Counted from the first letter of the stretch, positions 17,771 to 26,943 are shown. The stretch is DNA of 64,000 nucleotides from CAZSBB01 sp964605235 (GCA_964605235.1 CAZSBB010000006.1:62001-126000); one strand, 5' to 3'. The notes: generated by a model not told the origin, from the letters alone. Numbers and translations are program-made.

Positions 17771-18784
17771 ATGGCTGGAGATTTCGTTCCGCTGGGTCGT
17801 TTTCCCACCACCCGCATGCGCCGCAACCGGGCGACGGACTGGTCGCGCCGGCTGGTGCGCGAGCACCGGTTGACGGTCGACGACCTGATCTGGCCGGTGT
17901 TCGTGGTCGATGGCCAGCAGGTGCGCCAGTCCGTGACCTCGATGCCCGGCGTGGAGCGGCTGAGCGTGGACCTGCTGGTCGAAGCAGCGCTCGAAGCCCA
18001 GCGCTGGGGCATTCCCGTCCTCGCGCTGTTCCCCGCCACCGATCCCGCCAGAAAATCCGCCGACGGCGCCGAAGCGCTCAACCCGAACAACCTCATGTGC
18101 ACCGCGACCCGCGCCATCAAGGAGCATTGCCAGGACCTGGGCGTGCTGTGCGATGTCGCGCTGGACCCGTACACCACGCACGGACAGGACGGGCTGGTGC
18201 GCGACGGGCAGATCGTCAACGACGAAACCGTGGACGTGCTGTGTCAGCAGGCGGTGCTGCAGGCGCAGGCGGGCTGCGACATCATCGCGCCGTCGGACAT
18301 GATGGACGGCCGAATCGGCGCGGTGCGCCAGGCGCTCGATGCCGCCGGCTTCCAACGCGTGCAGATCATGGCGTATGCCGCCAAGTACGCCTCGGCGTTT
18401 TACGGCCCATTCCGCGATGCCGTGGGCTCCAAAGGCAACCTCGGCGCCGGTGACAAACGCACCTACCAGATGGACCCCGCCAACAGCGACGAAGCGCTGC
18501 GGGAAGTAGCGCTGGACCTGGCGGAAGGCGCGGACATGGTGATGGTCAAGCCGGGCATGCCGTATCTGGACATCGTGCACCGCGTGAAGCAGACCTTCGG
18601 CGTGCCGACCTTCGCCTACCAGGTCAGCGGCGAGTATGCGAGCCTGTGCGCTGCGGCCGCGCATGGCTGGCTGGACCACAAGAAGGTGATGCTCGAAAGC
18701 CTGCTGTCGTTCAAGCGCGCCGGCGCCGATGGCATTCTGACGTATTTCGCGTTGGAAGCGGCGCGCGAGCTGGCGGCGGGCTGA
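17771..18784 (+). CDS. hemB: Porphobilinogen synthase (delta-aminolevulinate dehydratase)
   Basis: 337 residues, ATG with AGGAGA upstream and a possible TATCAT -10 at 17736-17741. It joins two 5-aminolevulinate molecules into porphobilinogen for heme and siroheme; siroheme is needed by CysI in this window. The two Schiff-base lysines are in MAYAAKYASAFYGPFRDA and MVMVKPGMPYLD. The metal-site region reads DVALDPYTTHGQDG, with Asp/Gln where zinc enzymes have a Cys triad, so this is a magnesium-type (zinc-independent) enzyme. The C-terminal FAYQVSGEYASL and DGILTYFALEAA are conserved. It is followed by the repeat element at 18842-18956. Confidence 0.95.
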   Translation: MAGDFVPLGRFPTTRMRRNRATDWSRRLVREHRLTVDDLIWPVFVVDGQQVRQSVTSMPGVERLSVDLLVEAALEAQRWGIPVLALFPATDPARKSADGAEALNPNNLMCTATRAIKEHCQDLGVLCDVALDPYTTHGQDGLVRDGQIVNDETVDVLCQQAVLQAQAGCDIIAPSDMMDGRIGAVRQALDAAGFQRVQIMAYAAKYASAFYGPFRDAVGSKGNLGAGDKRTYQMDPANSDEALREVALDLAEGADMVMVKPGMPYLDIVHRVKQTFGVPTFAYQVSGEYASLCAAAAHGWLDHKKVMLESLLSFKRAGADGILTYFALEAARELAAG

Positions 18785-18792
18785 GCTGCGGC

Positions 18793-18846
18793 ATGGCGCT
18801 GGGCAAATGCATCGCGCTGGGCAACTGCATCGCGCTGGGCCACGAG
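18793..18846 (+). repeat. Three tandem 18-bp units leading into element A
   Basis: Units ATGGCGCTGGGCAAATGC, ATCGCGCTGGGCAACTGC and ATCGCGCTGGGCCACGAG run head to tail; the third merges with the left end of the inverted-repeat element. A single GGCGCTGGGCAACGAG unit precedes the second element copy at 54270-54285, so the unit belongs to the element's left flank and was amplified here. Confidence 0.85.
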
Positions 18847-18956
18847 CCGGAAGCGTCAGCGACGGGCAGCGTGCTTGAACGCCGCATGTTCCCTGGCAAG
18901 CGCGCGCAACGTTTGGCGACCAAGCGCCCGGCCCGCCGCTGACGCTTGTGGCTCGT
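18842..18956. repeat. Element A: 115-bp intergenic element with 26-bp inverted arms
   Basis: Left arm 18842-18867 (begins ACGAGCCGGAAGCGTCAGC) matches the reverse complement of the right arm 18931-18956 at 23 of 26 bases. A second element of 114 bp with the same arms is at 54282-54395. Both lie just after a stop codon. The interior differs. This looks like a REP/BIME- or MITE-like family; the translated left arm would read HEPEASAT in any called ORF. Confidence 0.85.
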
Positions 18957-19076
18957 CAAGCATGCGCTCGGCCCAGATGACGCCGCTGCGTTCTCCTGCT
19001 ACCTTTTCCCGTCGCTGCACCGCGCTGCGGCGCGGCTGGCAATAGCTCGCATTCCCTTGCAACTCAGGAGACCGCC

Positions 19077-19862
19077 ATGGGCATTCTCGACGGCAAACGC
19101 GGCATCGTGTTCGGCATCGCCAATGATCGCAGCTACGCGTGGTTCATCACCCAGCAGTTGCTCAAGCAGGGCGCCCAGTGCTGCTTCACCCATTTGCCCG
19201 ATGAGAAGGGCAAGATGGAACGCCGCGTGCGTCAGGCGGTCGAAGAGCTGGGCGTGACCGACCCGTGGCTGGCGCCGTGCGATGCGAGCAAGGATCAGGA
19301 CCTGGACCTGGTGTTCGAGAAGCTCGCCGCCGACTTTGGCAAGATTGATTTCGTGGTCCATGCCGTGGCGTTTGCCGACCGTGAATTTCTGAAGCTGGGC
19401 AACTTCCACACCACCACACGCACCGCCTGGACGCAGGCGCTGGACATCAGCGCCTACACGCTGCTGGCGATGGCGCAGCGCGCCAAGCCGATCATGCCCG
19501 ATGGCGGTTCGATTCTCGCCATGAGCTACTACGGCGGCGAAAAGGTCATCCCCGGCTACAACGTCATGGGCGTCGCCAAGGCCGCGCTGGAACACACCAC
19601 CCGCTACCTGGCGTTCGAGCTGGGCGAAAGCAAGATTCGCGTCAACACCATCTCCGGCGGCCCGCTGCGCACGCTGGCGGCGTCGGCGGTCGGCGGCATC
19701 AGCGAAATGTTCGAGCACATGGAACGCAAGAGCTCGCTGCGCCGCAACATCACTGGCGATGAAGTGGGCGCGACCGCGGCGTTCCTGCTCAGCGACATGG
19801 CCAGCGGCGTCACCGGCGAGAACATCCACGTCGACGCCGGCTTCAGCATCGTCGGCCTGTAA
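19077..19862 (+). CDS. fabI: Enoyl-[acyl-carrier-protein] reductase (NADH)
   Basis: 261 residues, start preceded by AGGAGACCGCC. It does the last reduction of fatty-acid chain elongation in the cytoplasm. It is a divergent short-chain dehydrogenase: GIVFGIANDRSYAWFI is the FabI-type nucleotide-binding start (GxxxxxS spacing), and the catalytic Tyr-x6-Lys is in GYNVMGVAKAALE. Conserved VNTISGGPLRTLAASAV and HVDAGFSIVGL close the fold. The length is standard. It stands alone, with no other fab genes near. The upstream gap holds element A. Confidence 0.95.
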   Translation: MGILDGKRGIVFGIANDRSYAWFITQQLLKQGAQCCFTHLPDEKGKMERRVRQAVEELGVTDPWLAPCDASKDQDLDLVFEKLAADFGKIDFVVHAVAFADREFLKLGNFHTTTRTAWTQALDISAYTLLAMAQRAKPIMPDGGSILAMSYYGGEKVIPGYNVMGVAKAALEHTTRYLAFELGESKIRVNTISGGPLRTLAASAVGGISEMFEHMERKSSLRRNITGDEVGATAAFLLSDMASGVTGENIHVDAGFSIVGL

Positions 19863-19870
19863 GCGGGTCG

Positions 19871-22447
19871 TCAGCGCCCGACGTGCAGCACAAAGGTGCA
19901 GCGATCCGTCCGCGCCGGCGTGGACAGGCTGACTTCGAGGGTCACGGGATAGTCGCCGGCCGCCGGCGGCACGCCGGTGAGCAAGCCGGTTTGCGCATCG
20001 AGCGTCAACCAAGCCGGCCCTTCGAGCAGAGCGAAGCGGGGTTGATCGGCGTCCCAGTACGCCGCGCCTGCCTGTCGGTACTGCAGGTCGCCCAACCCGG
20101 CAATGCTGCGCACCTGGTGGTGATAGGCCTGGCCCACGCGCGCGGGTTGATCGAACCCGCCGATGAGAAACGGCCGCGGACCCGACACCAGCGCCGAAGC
20201 CGTGCTGCGGTTGCCCTGCTCATCCACCGCCACCACACGGTAGTAAGCATGCTCCGGCGCCAGCGTCACACTGACGCCGGTCACGCTCTGGAGCAAGGTC
20301 GGCGGAAAAGTTTGATCCATATGCCCGGCGAATGGACTGGCGGCAGCCGGATTTCCGACGTACACCGAACGCGCCTGGTGGCGAACGGTAAACCCCCGCT
20401 CATTACTGGCGTGGATTTCATAGCGCGTCGGCGGCCGGGCCGCACGATTGGGACGCCAGGTCAAGGTGAACTGCCGCTGGTGGTTTAAGGCTCCCGCCAC
20501 CTCTTGTGGCACTCCCGGTCCCTGGGGCGTAAAGCTCCAGGTTGCGCTCCAGGGCCCCCACACCCCTCGTGCGTCCAACGCCCGGACGCGCCAGAAGTAT
20601 CGTTGCCCGGGATTCAGCAGTCCCTCGACCGGCAGGCGGTATTGGTTCAGCGGCTGATCGGCGGTAAGTCGGCACAGTTTGTCGAAATTGGGCGACAGGG
20701 GCCAGAGCAGGTCGGGTCGATCACTGAGCTGGAAGTGATAGTCCGCGATTTCATCGCCATCCGGATCCACCGCCGGGGACCACTGGAATCGCACCTGGGT
20801 GCCTTCGACCAGGCTGTCGTCAGCGGGACTGAGCGGTGCCGCCGGCGCATGCGGTGGCCTGGTGGCGGCGCATTCCACCCAGTCAAAGGTCACGCGCACG
20901 TGCCGTGGCGCGGTGGTCTGATCCTGATAGGTAATGGCATTGGCGCCCAGTTCCAGTTCGGGCAGGCTCAGCGGCGCCATCTGCAAGTCGTTTTCAAGCG
21001 TCAGCGACTGCACGCCCGCGCCGCTGAGCCGCAAGCGCAGCAGATAGGCGTAGCGCGCCGCTTCATGGCGCGGCAGCCCCGGGATTTCCGCGGGAAACAA
21101 CGGGTCCAGGTCCACCTGCAGCGTGCGTGGCGCTGCCGCGCTGCGGGGGGCGGGAGCAACCGTTTGCCAGGTGGAGCCCTCATCAAACGACACCGCCAGT
21201 TCGACCTCCCCCTCATCCGCCAGTTCGAGCCAGCCGCGCCCGCCGACCATCACATACGGCGCCGCCACGCGCCAGCGCACCTCGCCGGGTTCGGCGGCGG
21301 TTGCCGCACGCAAGGCCGGCTGGTTCTGCTCCGTGCCCCAGACCACATTGCGCTCTGCTTGCACCCGCCGCGCCGCCGCGTCGCGGAGCGGAACGGCATA
21401 GCGCCAGCAGCCGTTGTAGGTCAGCAGACCCGCCGTCGGCCCTTGCGCCATGTCCACCTTCGTCCCATGCACATAGACCTTGCGCAGGCGCGGGTTGGCG
21501 TGGCCCACCGCCGGACGGGGCGCGAAGCGCCATTCCAGCGTTTCGCCGGGACGCAGCGTCAGGTCCATCCGATGGCGTGTGCGGGATCGGCTCGTGGCGG
21601 GCAACTGATTCGGCTGGTAATAGACGCTGGCGGCAAACTCATCCCGGCGGCGGTCGGTGGGGAAGTTGATGCTGTAGGAGTGCGTGCGTTTGACCAGGTC
21701 GTGATCCTGGGCAATGTCATTGTTGCCCGCGAGCGTCTGGTTGTCCGGCAGCAGAAAAATCATGCTCTGATCGCTGTCGAACAAATGCCAGCGGTCCGCG
21801 TAGAACACCTCCGAAACCACATGGCCGACCACCTGCCCGTCGCGCACTTTGAACCCCGCCAACTGGTAGAGGTGGCGCAGCGCCCAGCCGTCGTTGTTGC
21901 ACAGCGTATAGCCGAAGAGGTTGAACGCCTTGACCAGGTCGTCGTTTTCATAGGAGTTCGCCGAACCATGAAAGCGGTGCCGGATGTAGTACTCATAGAT
22001 CGCCCGGGCCTGGTCCGCCGGGCGCGTGGGATTGCCGTAGGTGTTGAGCGCCGCCGCAAGAATGTCGCGGTCAGACCACCACTGCCGCTTGCCGTTGACT
22101 GTCAGCCGCGGGTTGACCACGTCCCAGACGCCGACGTTTTCCATCCGCACGGCGCGCATGGGTTGAAACACCTGAGTCCAGGCGGCGTAGCCCCGTGGCG
22201 AACGGGTGCTCGGGCCATCCATCGTGCCCCCCATCTCCAGGCTGTATTGCTCGGTTGCCTGATGCAGGTCACGGATGTGTTGCCGCGGGGCCAGGGGCGG
22301 ATCGCGCAGCGGCGTCACCCCCAGCGGCACGGCAGGCACCTCACGCTGCCAGCGTGATTTCTCCACGACCGGGTCTTCCGCGCCGTGACAAGTCAGGTTG
22401 CACGCCAGCAGCAGCAACAAACTGAAGACCAGGGCGTTCGTCGGCAT
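19871..22447 (-). CDS. Secreted transglutaminase-like protein with FnIII and Ig-like domains
   Basis: 858 residues. The signal peptide covers residues 1-22 (ALVFSLLLLLACNLTCHG). Residues about 140-260 hold a transglutaminase-like core: YTLCNNDGWALRHLYQLAG (Cys), GHVVSEVFYADRWHLFDSD (His and Asp), a plausible Cys-His-Asp triad. Beta-rich regions follow, then FnIII-type modules from about 540 (PADDSLVEGTQVRFQWSPAVDPDGDEI..., RYFWRVRALDARGVWGPWS) and a C-terminal putative Ig domain (LEGPAWLTLDAQTGLLTGVP). It may be a peptidase or an adhesin with a degenerate enzyme core. Its ATG lies 3 bp after the stop of the DUF4838 gene, so it is the fourth gene of the LacI-headed operon. Confidence 0.72.
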   Translation of the reverse strand: MPTNALVFSLLLLLACNLTCHGAEDPVVEKSRWQREVPAVPLGVTPLRDPPLAPRQHIRDLHQATEQYSLEMGGTMDGPSTRSPRGYAAWTQVFQPMRAVRMENVGVWDVVNPRLTVNGKRQWWSDRDILAAALNTYGNPTRPADQARAIYEYYIRHRFHGSANSYENDDLVKAFNLFGYTLCNNDGWALRHLYQLAGFKVRDGQVVGHVVSEVFYADRWHLFDSDQSMIFLLPDNQTLAGNNDIAQDHDLVKRTHSYSINFPTDRRRDEFAASVYYQPNQLPATSRSRTRHRMDLTLRPGETLEWRFAPRPAVGHANPRLRKVYVHGTKVDMAQGPTAGLLTYNGCWRYAVPLRDAAARRVQAERNVVWGTEQNQPALRAATAAEPGEVRWRVAAPYVMVGGRGWLELADEGEVELAVSFDEGSTWQTVAPAPRSAAAPRTLQVDLDPLFPAEIPGLPRHEAARYAYLLRLRLSGAGVQSLTLENDLQMAPLSLPELELGANAITYQDQTTAPRHVRVTFDWVECAATRPPHAPAAPLSPADDSLVEGTQVRFQWSPAVDPDGDEIADYHFQLSDRPDLLWPLSPNFDKLCRLTADQPLNQYRLPVEGLLNPGQRYFWRVRALDARGVWGPWSATWSFTPQGPGVPQEVAGALNHQRQFTLTWRPNRAARPPTRYEIHASNERGFTVRHQARSVYVGNPAAASPFAGHMDQTFPPTLLQSVTGVSVTLAPEHAYYRVVAVDEQGNRSTASALVSGPRPFLIGGFDQPARVGQAYHHQVRSIAGLGDLQYRQAGAAYWDADQPRFALLEGPAWLTLDAQTGLLTGVPPAAGDYPVTLEVSLSTPARTDRCTFVLHVGR

Positions 22448-22450
22448 GGA

Positions 22451-25006
22451 TCACTCCGGGGCAGATGATGACGGGGCCAGTTGCAGGCGCAGCAAGGGTG
22501 GGGTGCTGGAGCGCGCCGAGCGGATGATGCAGCCGGTCTGCGGGGCGGCGCTGCCGGGGTCGCGGTCGGGATTCACCCGCAGGAACACGTACCATCCGCC
22601 GCGATAATCCGGATGTGCCTGATAGAAGCTTTGCACATAACGCCCCAGCGCCACGCTGGCGGGCTGATCCGTCTGCACCCAGCTGGCGCCGGTGACGGCA
22701 GATTGGACGAACCAGGGCTGCACGAGCGCTGCGCTCATCGGCTCGGGGTCGGCTGGACTCTGCACGTATCGGGCGATCGGTGTGGATTGGTCCCGGAAGC
22801 CCAGTCCCCACAGATCGAAGGCCAGATCCGAGACCTCGGGCGCCTTCGCATAGACCACGCCCAGGTACGCCGACAATCTTGCGGCTACGACGGTTTGTCC
22901 CACCGGGAGCACGGGCAGTTCGAACACCAGCACCGCGTTGGTCGACCGGCCGGGGGTGTATTGTCCGACGCCCAGGTTCTGCCCGGTCTGGCTGCGGATG
23001 TCGCCCGCCTGACCGATGCAGTAATCGCTGTCCTGGGCGGGAGCATCCAGGACCGCCGCCGCCGCGCTCCGGGTGGCAAGCAGATCGGCAGCAAAAAGCT
23101 GCGCCAACGCCTCGCTCGTTGGCAGCGGGGCGGGTTTGCTCCACTCTTCGGTGGGCAACCCCATGATCTGGCCACGCTCGGCGAGGTAGCGGCTGAGCGG
23201 AAACGCATGGACCAGATGCGTGCCCAGCAACCGGCGATTCCAGTCCGCCAGTTGCAGCAACTGGTGGGCTGCCTCGGCTTCACCATAGCGCTGCCGCCAT
23301 GCCCGGACGTCCGGTCTGGCCTGACCCACGCGCATGGGCAAGGTCAGACGCAGGAAGTGGGCGTACAGCCGCAAGGCGTCGATGCGTCGGCGCGCCGGTG
23401 ACCCCGGGGTGGTCAAGTCGGCGGCCTGCTGCAGGTCAGCGCAGGTGTCCGCCAGCAATTGCAGCGGCTCCGCGCGTTCGCCATCCCAGCGCTGCGTTTC
23501 CCAGCGGTTGTAGACGCGCCCGACGGTTTCCGCCGCGGCGCCGAAGGCGGTGTGCAGAAACTCCCGCTCCACCTGGCGCACCTCGGTGCGGATATCCCAG
23601 AGCAGCCGGGTCAGGGCGTAATAGCCGATGCCATAAGGCGCGAAATTGTCACCCATTTCCCCACTGACGCCGCGGATGCCCGCCCGGTGGCTGGCGCGGG
23701 TGGATTCCTGCAGGTGGTCCAGACGCGCTGCTTTGCTGCGCCCGGGCAGGTCCCAGTTCCATTGCACCACATCGTAGTACTCGTAGATCGACAGCGCGGC
23801 GCAGCGCTGGGCGAAGGCTTCGATCTGCTCCGTCAGCGTCAAGGGCGTGAAACGATAGCCACTGGTGAGCGCCACATGCACGTTGGGTTCAAGCTGGAAT
23901 GAGGGGGGATGGGCATAAGCTGTGTATGCCAGCACGCCGACTTGTTTGCCGGGCAACCGGGTCGCCACCGCACGGGCGATCTGGTTGGCGAAATGAAACA
24001 CTTCCTCCGACGTGACGCACACTTCCTGGCCCTGGGCGCGTGTGCCCATGAGCGTGCGGTGAGGCGGCAGCAGATGCGTCTGCGTGACCTGCGCCACTGC
24101 CAGCGTGCGCGGACAGGCACAGAAGCCGGCGCCGTCGGGCGGGCTGACGCTGACCATCGCGGCCTGGGGATGGCGGGCAAAATAGTCCAGGGCGTAGTCG
24201 ATGCCGCGTTGAATCACCTCCGGATGCGCGTAGCAGGGCTTGTGATGGTCACGCTGACCCTCCACCAGGGCGAACCATTCGGGATGCTGGGCGAAGACCT
24301 GGTTGCGATTGGGTTTGCCGCCAGGCGTCGACTCGTCCAGCCCAAACCAGGTGTGGCTGACGGCGATGTCAAACGGCTCGGCGCAACGATTGCGCCGCTG
24401 CCAGTCGGCGAATTCCCGGCGCACCGCCGGCGTGCCGATCCCACCCGCCAGCCACAACCGCCGCTCCACCGGAAAATCAGGCTCCACCAGCAGGTCGACG
24501 TCAGTGACCAATAAGGACTGCGTCGGGATGATCGCCCAGTCCGCGCCCGGGAAATACCAGCGACAGCCCAGATGATCCAGCCAGGTGTAGACCGCCTGCA
24601 TCACGGCACGCGGGGTGGCGCCGGTCAGCACCAGACTGCCAGCCGGGGTGCTGCGGACCAGGCTTTGTGCCGGATGCAGGTCCCGGGGCAGGTCCAGTCC
24701 CTCCAGGGATTGCCGCAAGCCCACGTAAATCGCCGGATGCACTGGGCGCGCAAGCGTGGTCTGGGTGCTCAGGACAAAGCGGGCCCGGGAGATTTTCTCC
24801 AGGCATTCGGTCAGGTCCGCCAGGGTGGGCGCGGTCCACGCCGACGCCATCAGCTCACCGTGGCCATCGACCACCACCACCGGCAGCAGCGCTTGACCAG
24901 CCGCCGCCACCCGCACCGGCGCTGCTGCGGCTGGACGGGCCAGCCACAGGCCCCAGCCCACCGCCAGCAGGCACAGCGCCGCCGCCATCCGTGCGGCCAG
25001 AACCAT
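22451..25006 (-). CDS. Secreted DUF4838 protein (alpha-glucuronidase-like N-terminus)
   Basis: 851 residues; GAGGAG precedes the ATG. Signal peptide about 1-28 (LAVGWGLWLARPAAAA). Residues about 60-170 resemble the N-terminal domain found in GH67-type enzymes (PAIYVGLRQSLEG, TGATPRAVMQAVYTWLDHLGCRWYFPG). The DUF4838 domain follows: NQVFAQHPEWFAL, AMVSVSPPDGAGFCACP, EEVFHFANQIARAVA and IYEYYDVVQWNWDLPGRS. The C-terminal region (about 650-851) looks like a beta-sandwich. DUF4838 proteins are common in glycan-degrading loci of Planctomycetota and Bacteroidota; the reaction is unknown, a glycosidase role is likely. Operon with the pseudopilin and transglutaminase-like genes. Confidence 0.82.
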   Translation of the reverse strand: MVLAARMAAALCLLAVGWGLWLARPAAAAPVRVAAAGQALLPVVVVDGHGELMASAWTAPTLADLTECLEKISRARFVLSTQTTLARPVHPAIYVGLRQSLEGLDLPRDLHPAQSLVRSTPAGSLVLTGATPRAVMQAVYTWLDHLGCRWYFPGADWAIIPTQSLLVTDVDLLVEPDFPVERRLWLAGGIGTPAVRREFADWQRRNRCAEPFDIAVSHTWFGLDESTPGGKPNRNQVFAQHPEWFALVEGQRDHHKPCYAHPEVIQRGIDYALDYFARHPQAAMVSVSPPDGAGFCACPRTLAVAQVTQTHLLPPHRTLMGTRAQGQEVCVTSEEVFHFANQIARAVATRLPGKQVGVLAYTAYAHPPSFQLEPNVHVALTSGYRFTPLTLTEQIEAFAQRCAALSIYEYYDVVQWNWDLPGRSKAARLDHLQESTRASHRAGIRGVSGEMGDNFAPYGIGYYALTRLLWDIRTEVRQVEREFLHTAFGAAAETVGRVYNRWETQRWDGERAEPLQLLADTCADLQQAADLTTPGSPARRRIDALRLYAHFLRLTLPMRVGQARPDVRAWRQRYGEAEAAHQLLQLADWNRRLLGTHLVHAFPLSRYLAERGQIMGLPTEEWSKPAPLPTSEALAQLFAADLLATRSAAAAVLDAPAQDSDYCIGQAGDIRSQTGQNLGVGQYTPGRSTNAVLVFELPVLPVGQTVVAARLSAYLGVVYAKAPEVSDLAFDLWGLGFRDQSTPIARYVQSPADPEPMSAALVQPWFVQSAVTGASWVQTDQPASVALGRYVQSFYQAHPDYRGGWYVFLRVNPDRDPGSAAPQTGCIIRSARSSTPPLLRLQLAPSSSAPE

Positions 25007-25065
25007 GGCACAGACTCCTCAGGCAGAGAGTGGATCAGGCCTGCCGCCCCGGTGGGCTCGCGCCC

Positions 25066-25782
25066 CTAGGGCTTGGGCCAGATGAAGCGGATCACCGGAT
25101 TGGTTTCCGTCGTGTTGGTGACGATGGACCCACCCGTAACCGTGTCCTTGGGCAACGAGACGGCATGGCCATCCACCAGCACATAGTTGCCCACTTCGTT
25201 CTGGTGGCGATCAGTCAGCAGGTCGAGACCGGCAAAAGTGGTGGTGATGGTGCCGTTGAACACGTCCATGCCCCAGCCGCTGTTTTCATAGTTGTTGGTG
25301 CTGTAACGGGTCTCGGCCGCCAGCGCGGACAGGCTCGGCCGGAGCACCAGATCGCGGCGCGAGGTGCGCCACTCCAGCGTGCCATTCTGCACGATGACCA
25401 CTTGATTGAGGTAGGTGCGCCCGCCAAAGGGGAATCCATACTGCGTGAGTTGCCGCGCTACGGAGGTGTACTGGTTGCGCGGAGCGGTAGGGCACTGCAA
25501 CACCGCGCGATTGCTGTTGAGGTAGGGATAAAACAGCGGAATGATGTGTTGGCTGCTGAAGGTCGCGCCGTCCTGTTTGCTGTAGCCGGGGAAGTACTGC
25601 TGGAAATCGTCGGTGTACATGAACACGCCCAAACCCAGCTGGCGTTCGTTGCTCAGGCATTGCGTGCGCCGACCCGCTTCGCGCGCCGATTGCAAAGCCG
25701 GCAGCAGCAGCGCGATCAGCAGGGCAATGATGGAGATCACCACCAGCAGTTCGATCAGGGTGAAGGCGTGTCGTTGTGACAT
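25066..25782 (-). CDS. Pseudopilin-like secreted protein (prepilin-type N-terminus)
   Basis: 238 residues; GGAGGT 7 nt before the ATG. The N-terminus has the type IV prepilin leader and helix (QRHAFTLIELLVVISIIALL), cleaved and methylated by a PilD-type peptidase, ending in LLLPALQSAREAGRRTQCLSNERQLG as in the large Planctomycetota/Lentisphaerota family. Near the C-terminus is HQNEVGNYVLVDGHAV, close to the H-X9-DG processing-associated motif but with one extra residue between His and DG. The family's role is not established; such genes recur beside sugar-responsive regulators and secreted glycan enzymes, as here between lacI and the DUF4838 gene. It may help display or export the operon's enzymes; this is inference. 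Confidence 0.88.
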   Translation of the reverse strand: MSQRHAFTLIELLVVISIIALLIALLLPALQSAREAGRRTQCLSNERQLGLGVFMYTDDFQQYFPGYSKQDGATFSSQHIIPLFYPYLNSNRAVLQCPTAPRNQYTSVARQLTQYGFPFGGRTYLNQVVIVQNGTLEWRTSRRDLVLRPSLSALAAETRYSTNNYENSGWGMDVFNGTITTTFAGLDLLTDRHQNEVGNYVLVDGHAVSLPKDTVTGGSIVTNTTETNPVIRFIWPKP

Positions 25783-25830
25783 CGTGATGACCTCCGGTGA
25801 AGGGATGACAAGGGCGGTCCGGCCAACGGA

Positions 25831-26895
25831 TCAGGTGGAGCCGCGCACCAGCAGTCGGGGCCGCACCACGACCTGGCGTTGCGCGGGCGGCAGTTCGTCG
25901 CCGCGCAGCTGCGCCAGCAGCATGTCGAGCAGCAGTTGGGCCACCTGATGATGATCCGAATCCAGGGTGGTCAGTTCGGGATCGACCGCCTGCGCGATCG
26001 CCAGGTTGTCATAGCCGACCACCGCCACATCCTGGGGTACGCGTCGGCCCCGGAGTTTGAGGACTTTCAGGCACAGGGCGGCAATTTCATCATTGGCGGC
26101 GATCAGGGCGTCGGCGCGCTGCGCTTCAATCAGGTGATCCAGGGCGCGTTCAATCAAAGGCAGGCGCTGTTCGGGCATTTCCAGGGCCGGCTCACACCAG
26201 ATCAGTTGTTCATTGACGCCACCGGGACGCTGGGCCATGACCTGGCGGTAGCCGCGCAGGCGCTCGCGGATGGGAAAGGTCTGGGCCTGGGGATCGGCCG
26301 CCCCCGCCAGCAGCAGGCCGACGCGTTCCCGGCCGCGCTGGTGCAGGTGGTCGAGCGCCTGGCGGATGCCGTCGGCGCGGTCGAGCATGACATGGCAGGG
26401 TTGGCGCACGCCGCGCGGCGGATCGAGATAAACCACCGCGGGCATGGACGCCAGCGCGTGCCCCACGCCGCCGCGCTCGCCGAGCGTCAACTCGTGGCGC
26501 AGACACAGCACGCCCTCGACCATGCGGGCGCGGAAATCGTTGGCGTAATGGTCCAGGTCGCGCTGTTCGCGCACGTGGCCGATCATGAAGCGATAGTTGT
26601 GCCGGCGCGCCAATGCTTCCATGATCGCCAGCCGGCGATAGTTGGTGAAAACCTCCGCAGCCCCGATGAGCACGCCGATCATGCCGCTGCGCACGCCTTT
26701 GAGCTGCTGGGCGGGCAGATGGGGGTGGTAACCCAATCGCCGCGCCGCCTGCCGGATGCGTTTGGCGGTGTCGGGGCTGACGCGCACCGCTTCGGAACGC
26801 GACTGCCCGAGCACGACGGACACCGCGCGTTGGGAGACCCCAACCGCACGGGCGATGTCCGACTGCCGGATGGTGGCTTTCACAGACACGGGCAT
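25831..26895 (-). CDS. LacI-family transcriptional regulator
   Basis: 354 residues from the ATG at 26895; a longer frame to 26961 would cover operator site 1 and was not preferred. The N-terminal helix-turn-helix is TIRQSDIARAVGVSQRAVSVVLG, followed by the hinge region RIRQAARRLGYHPHLPAQQLKG. The periplasmic-binding-like effector domain runs to the end (SGMIGVLIG, DALIAANDEIAALCLKVLKLRG, DVAVVGYDNLAIAQAVDPELTTLD). It should bind a sugar and control the genes downstream on the same strand: the pseudopilin (48 bp away), DUF4838 and transglutaminase-like genes. Two operator-like palindromes upstream (26928-26943, 26990-27005) suggest autoregulation. Confidence 0.93.
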   Translation of the reverse strand: MPVSVKATIRQSDIARAVGVSQRAVSVVLGQSRSEAVRVSPDTAKRIRQAARRLGYHPHLPAQQLKGVRSGMIGVLIGAAEVFTNYRRLAIMEALARRHNYRFMIGHVREQRDLDHYANDFRARMVEGVLCLRHELTLGERGGVGHALASMPAVVYLDPPRGVRQPCHVMLDRADGIRQALDHLHQRGRERVGLLLAGAADPQAQTFPIRERLRGYRQVMAQRPGGVNEQLIWCEPALEMPEQRLPLIERALDHLIEAQRADALIAANDEIAALCLKVLKLRGRRVPQDVAVVGYDNLAIAQAVDPELTTLDSDHHQVAQLLLDMLLAQLRGDELPPAQRQVVVRPRLLVRGST

Positions 26896-26927
26896 GAAAC
26901 TCCGCTGCGGGGCGGCAGGCTCCCGCT

Positions 26928-26943
26928 GATACTTCGTAGTATC
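26928..26943. promoter_or_regulatory. Operator-like palindrome, site 1 (LacI family)
   Basis: GATACTTCGTAGTATC is a 16-bp palindrome broken only at the centre, with the central CG usual for LacI-family sites. It lies 33 bp upstream of the lacI start codon. Confidence 0.65.

Noticed and set aside
18793..18846. CRISPR-like tandem repeat
   Set aside because: The 18-bp units are directly adjacent with no spacers, and no cas gene is present. No CRISPR array was found in the window.
18616..19062. Short frames reading HEPEASAT or similar between hemB and fabI
   Set aside because: They are translations of the inverted-repeat element, not genes; the element is repeated at 54282-54395.
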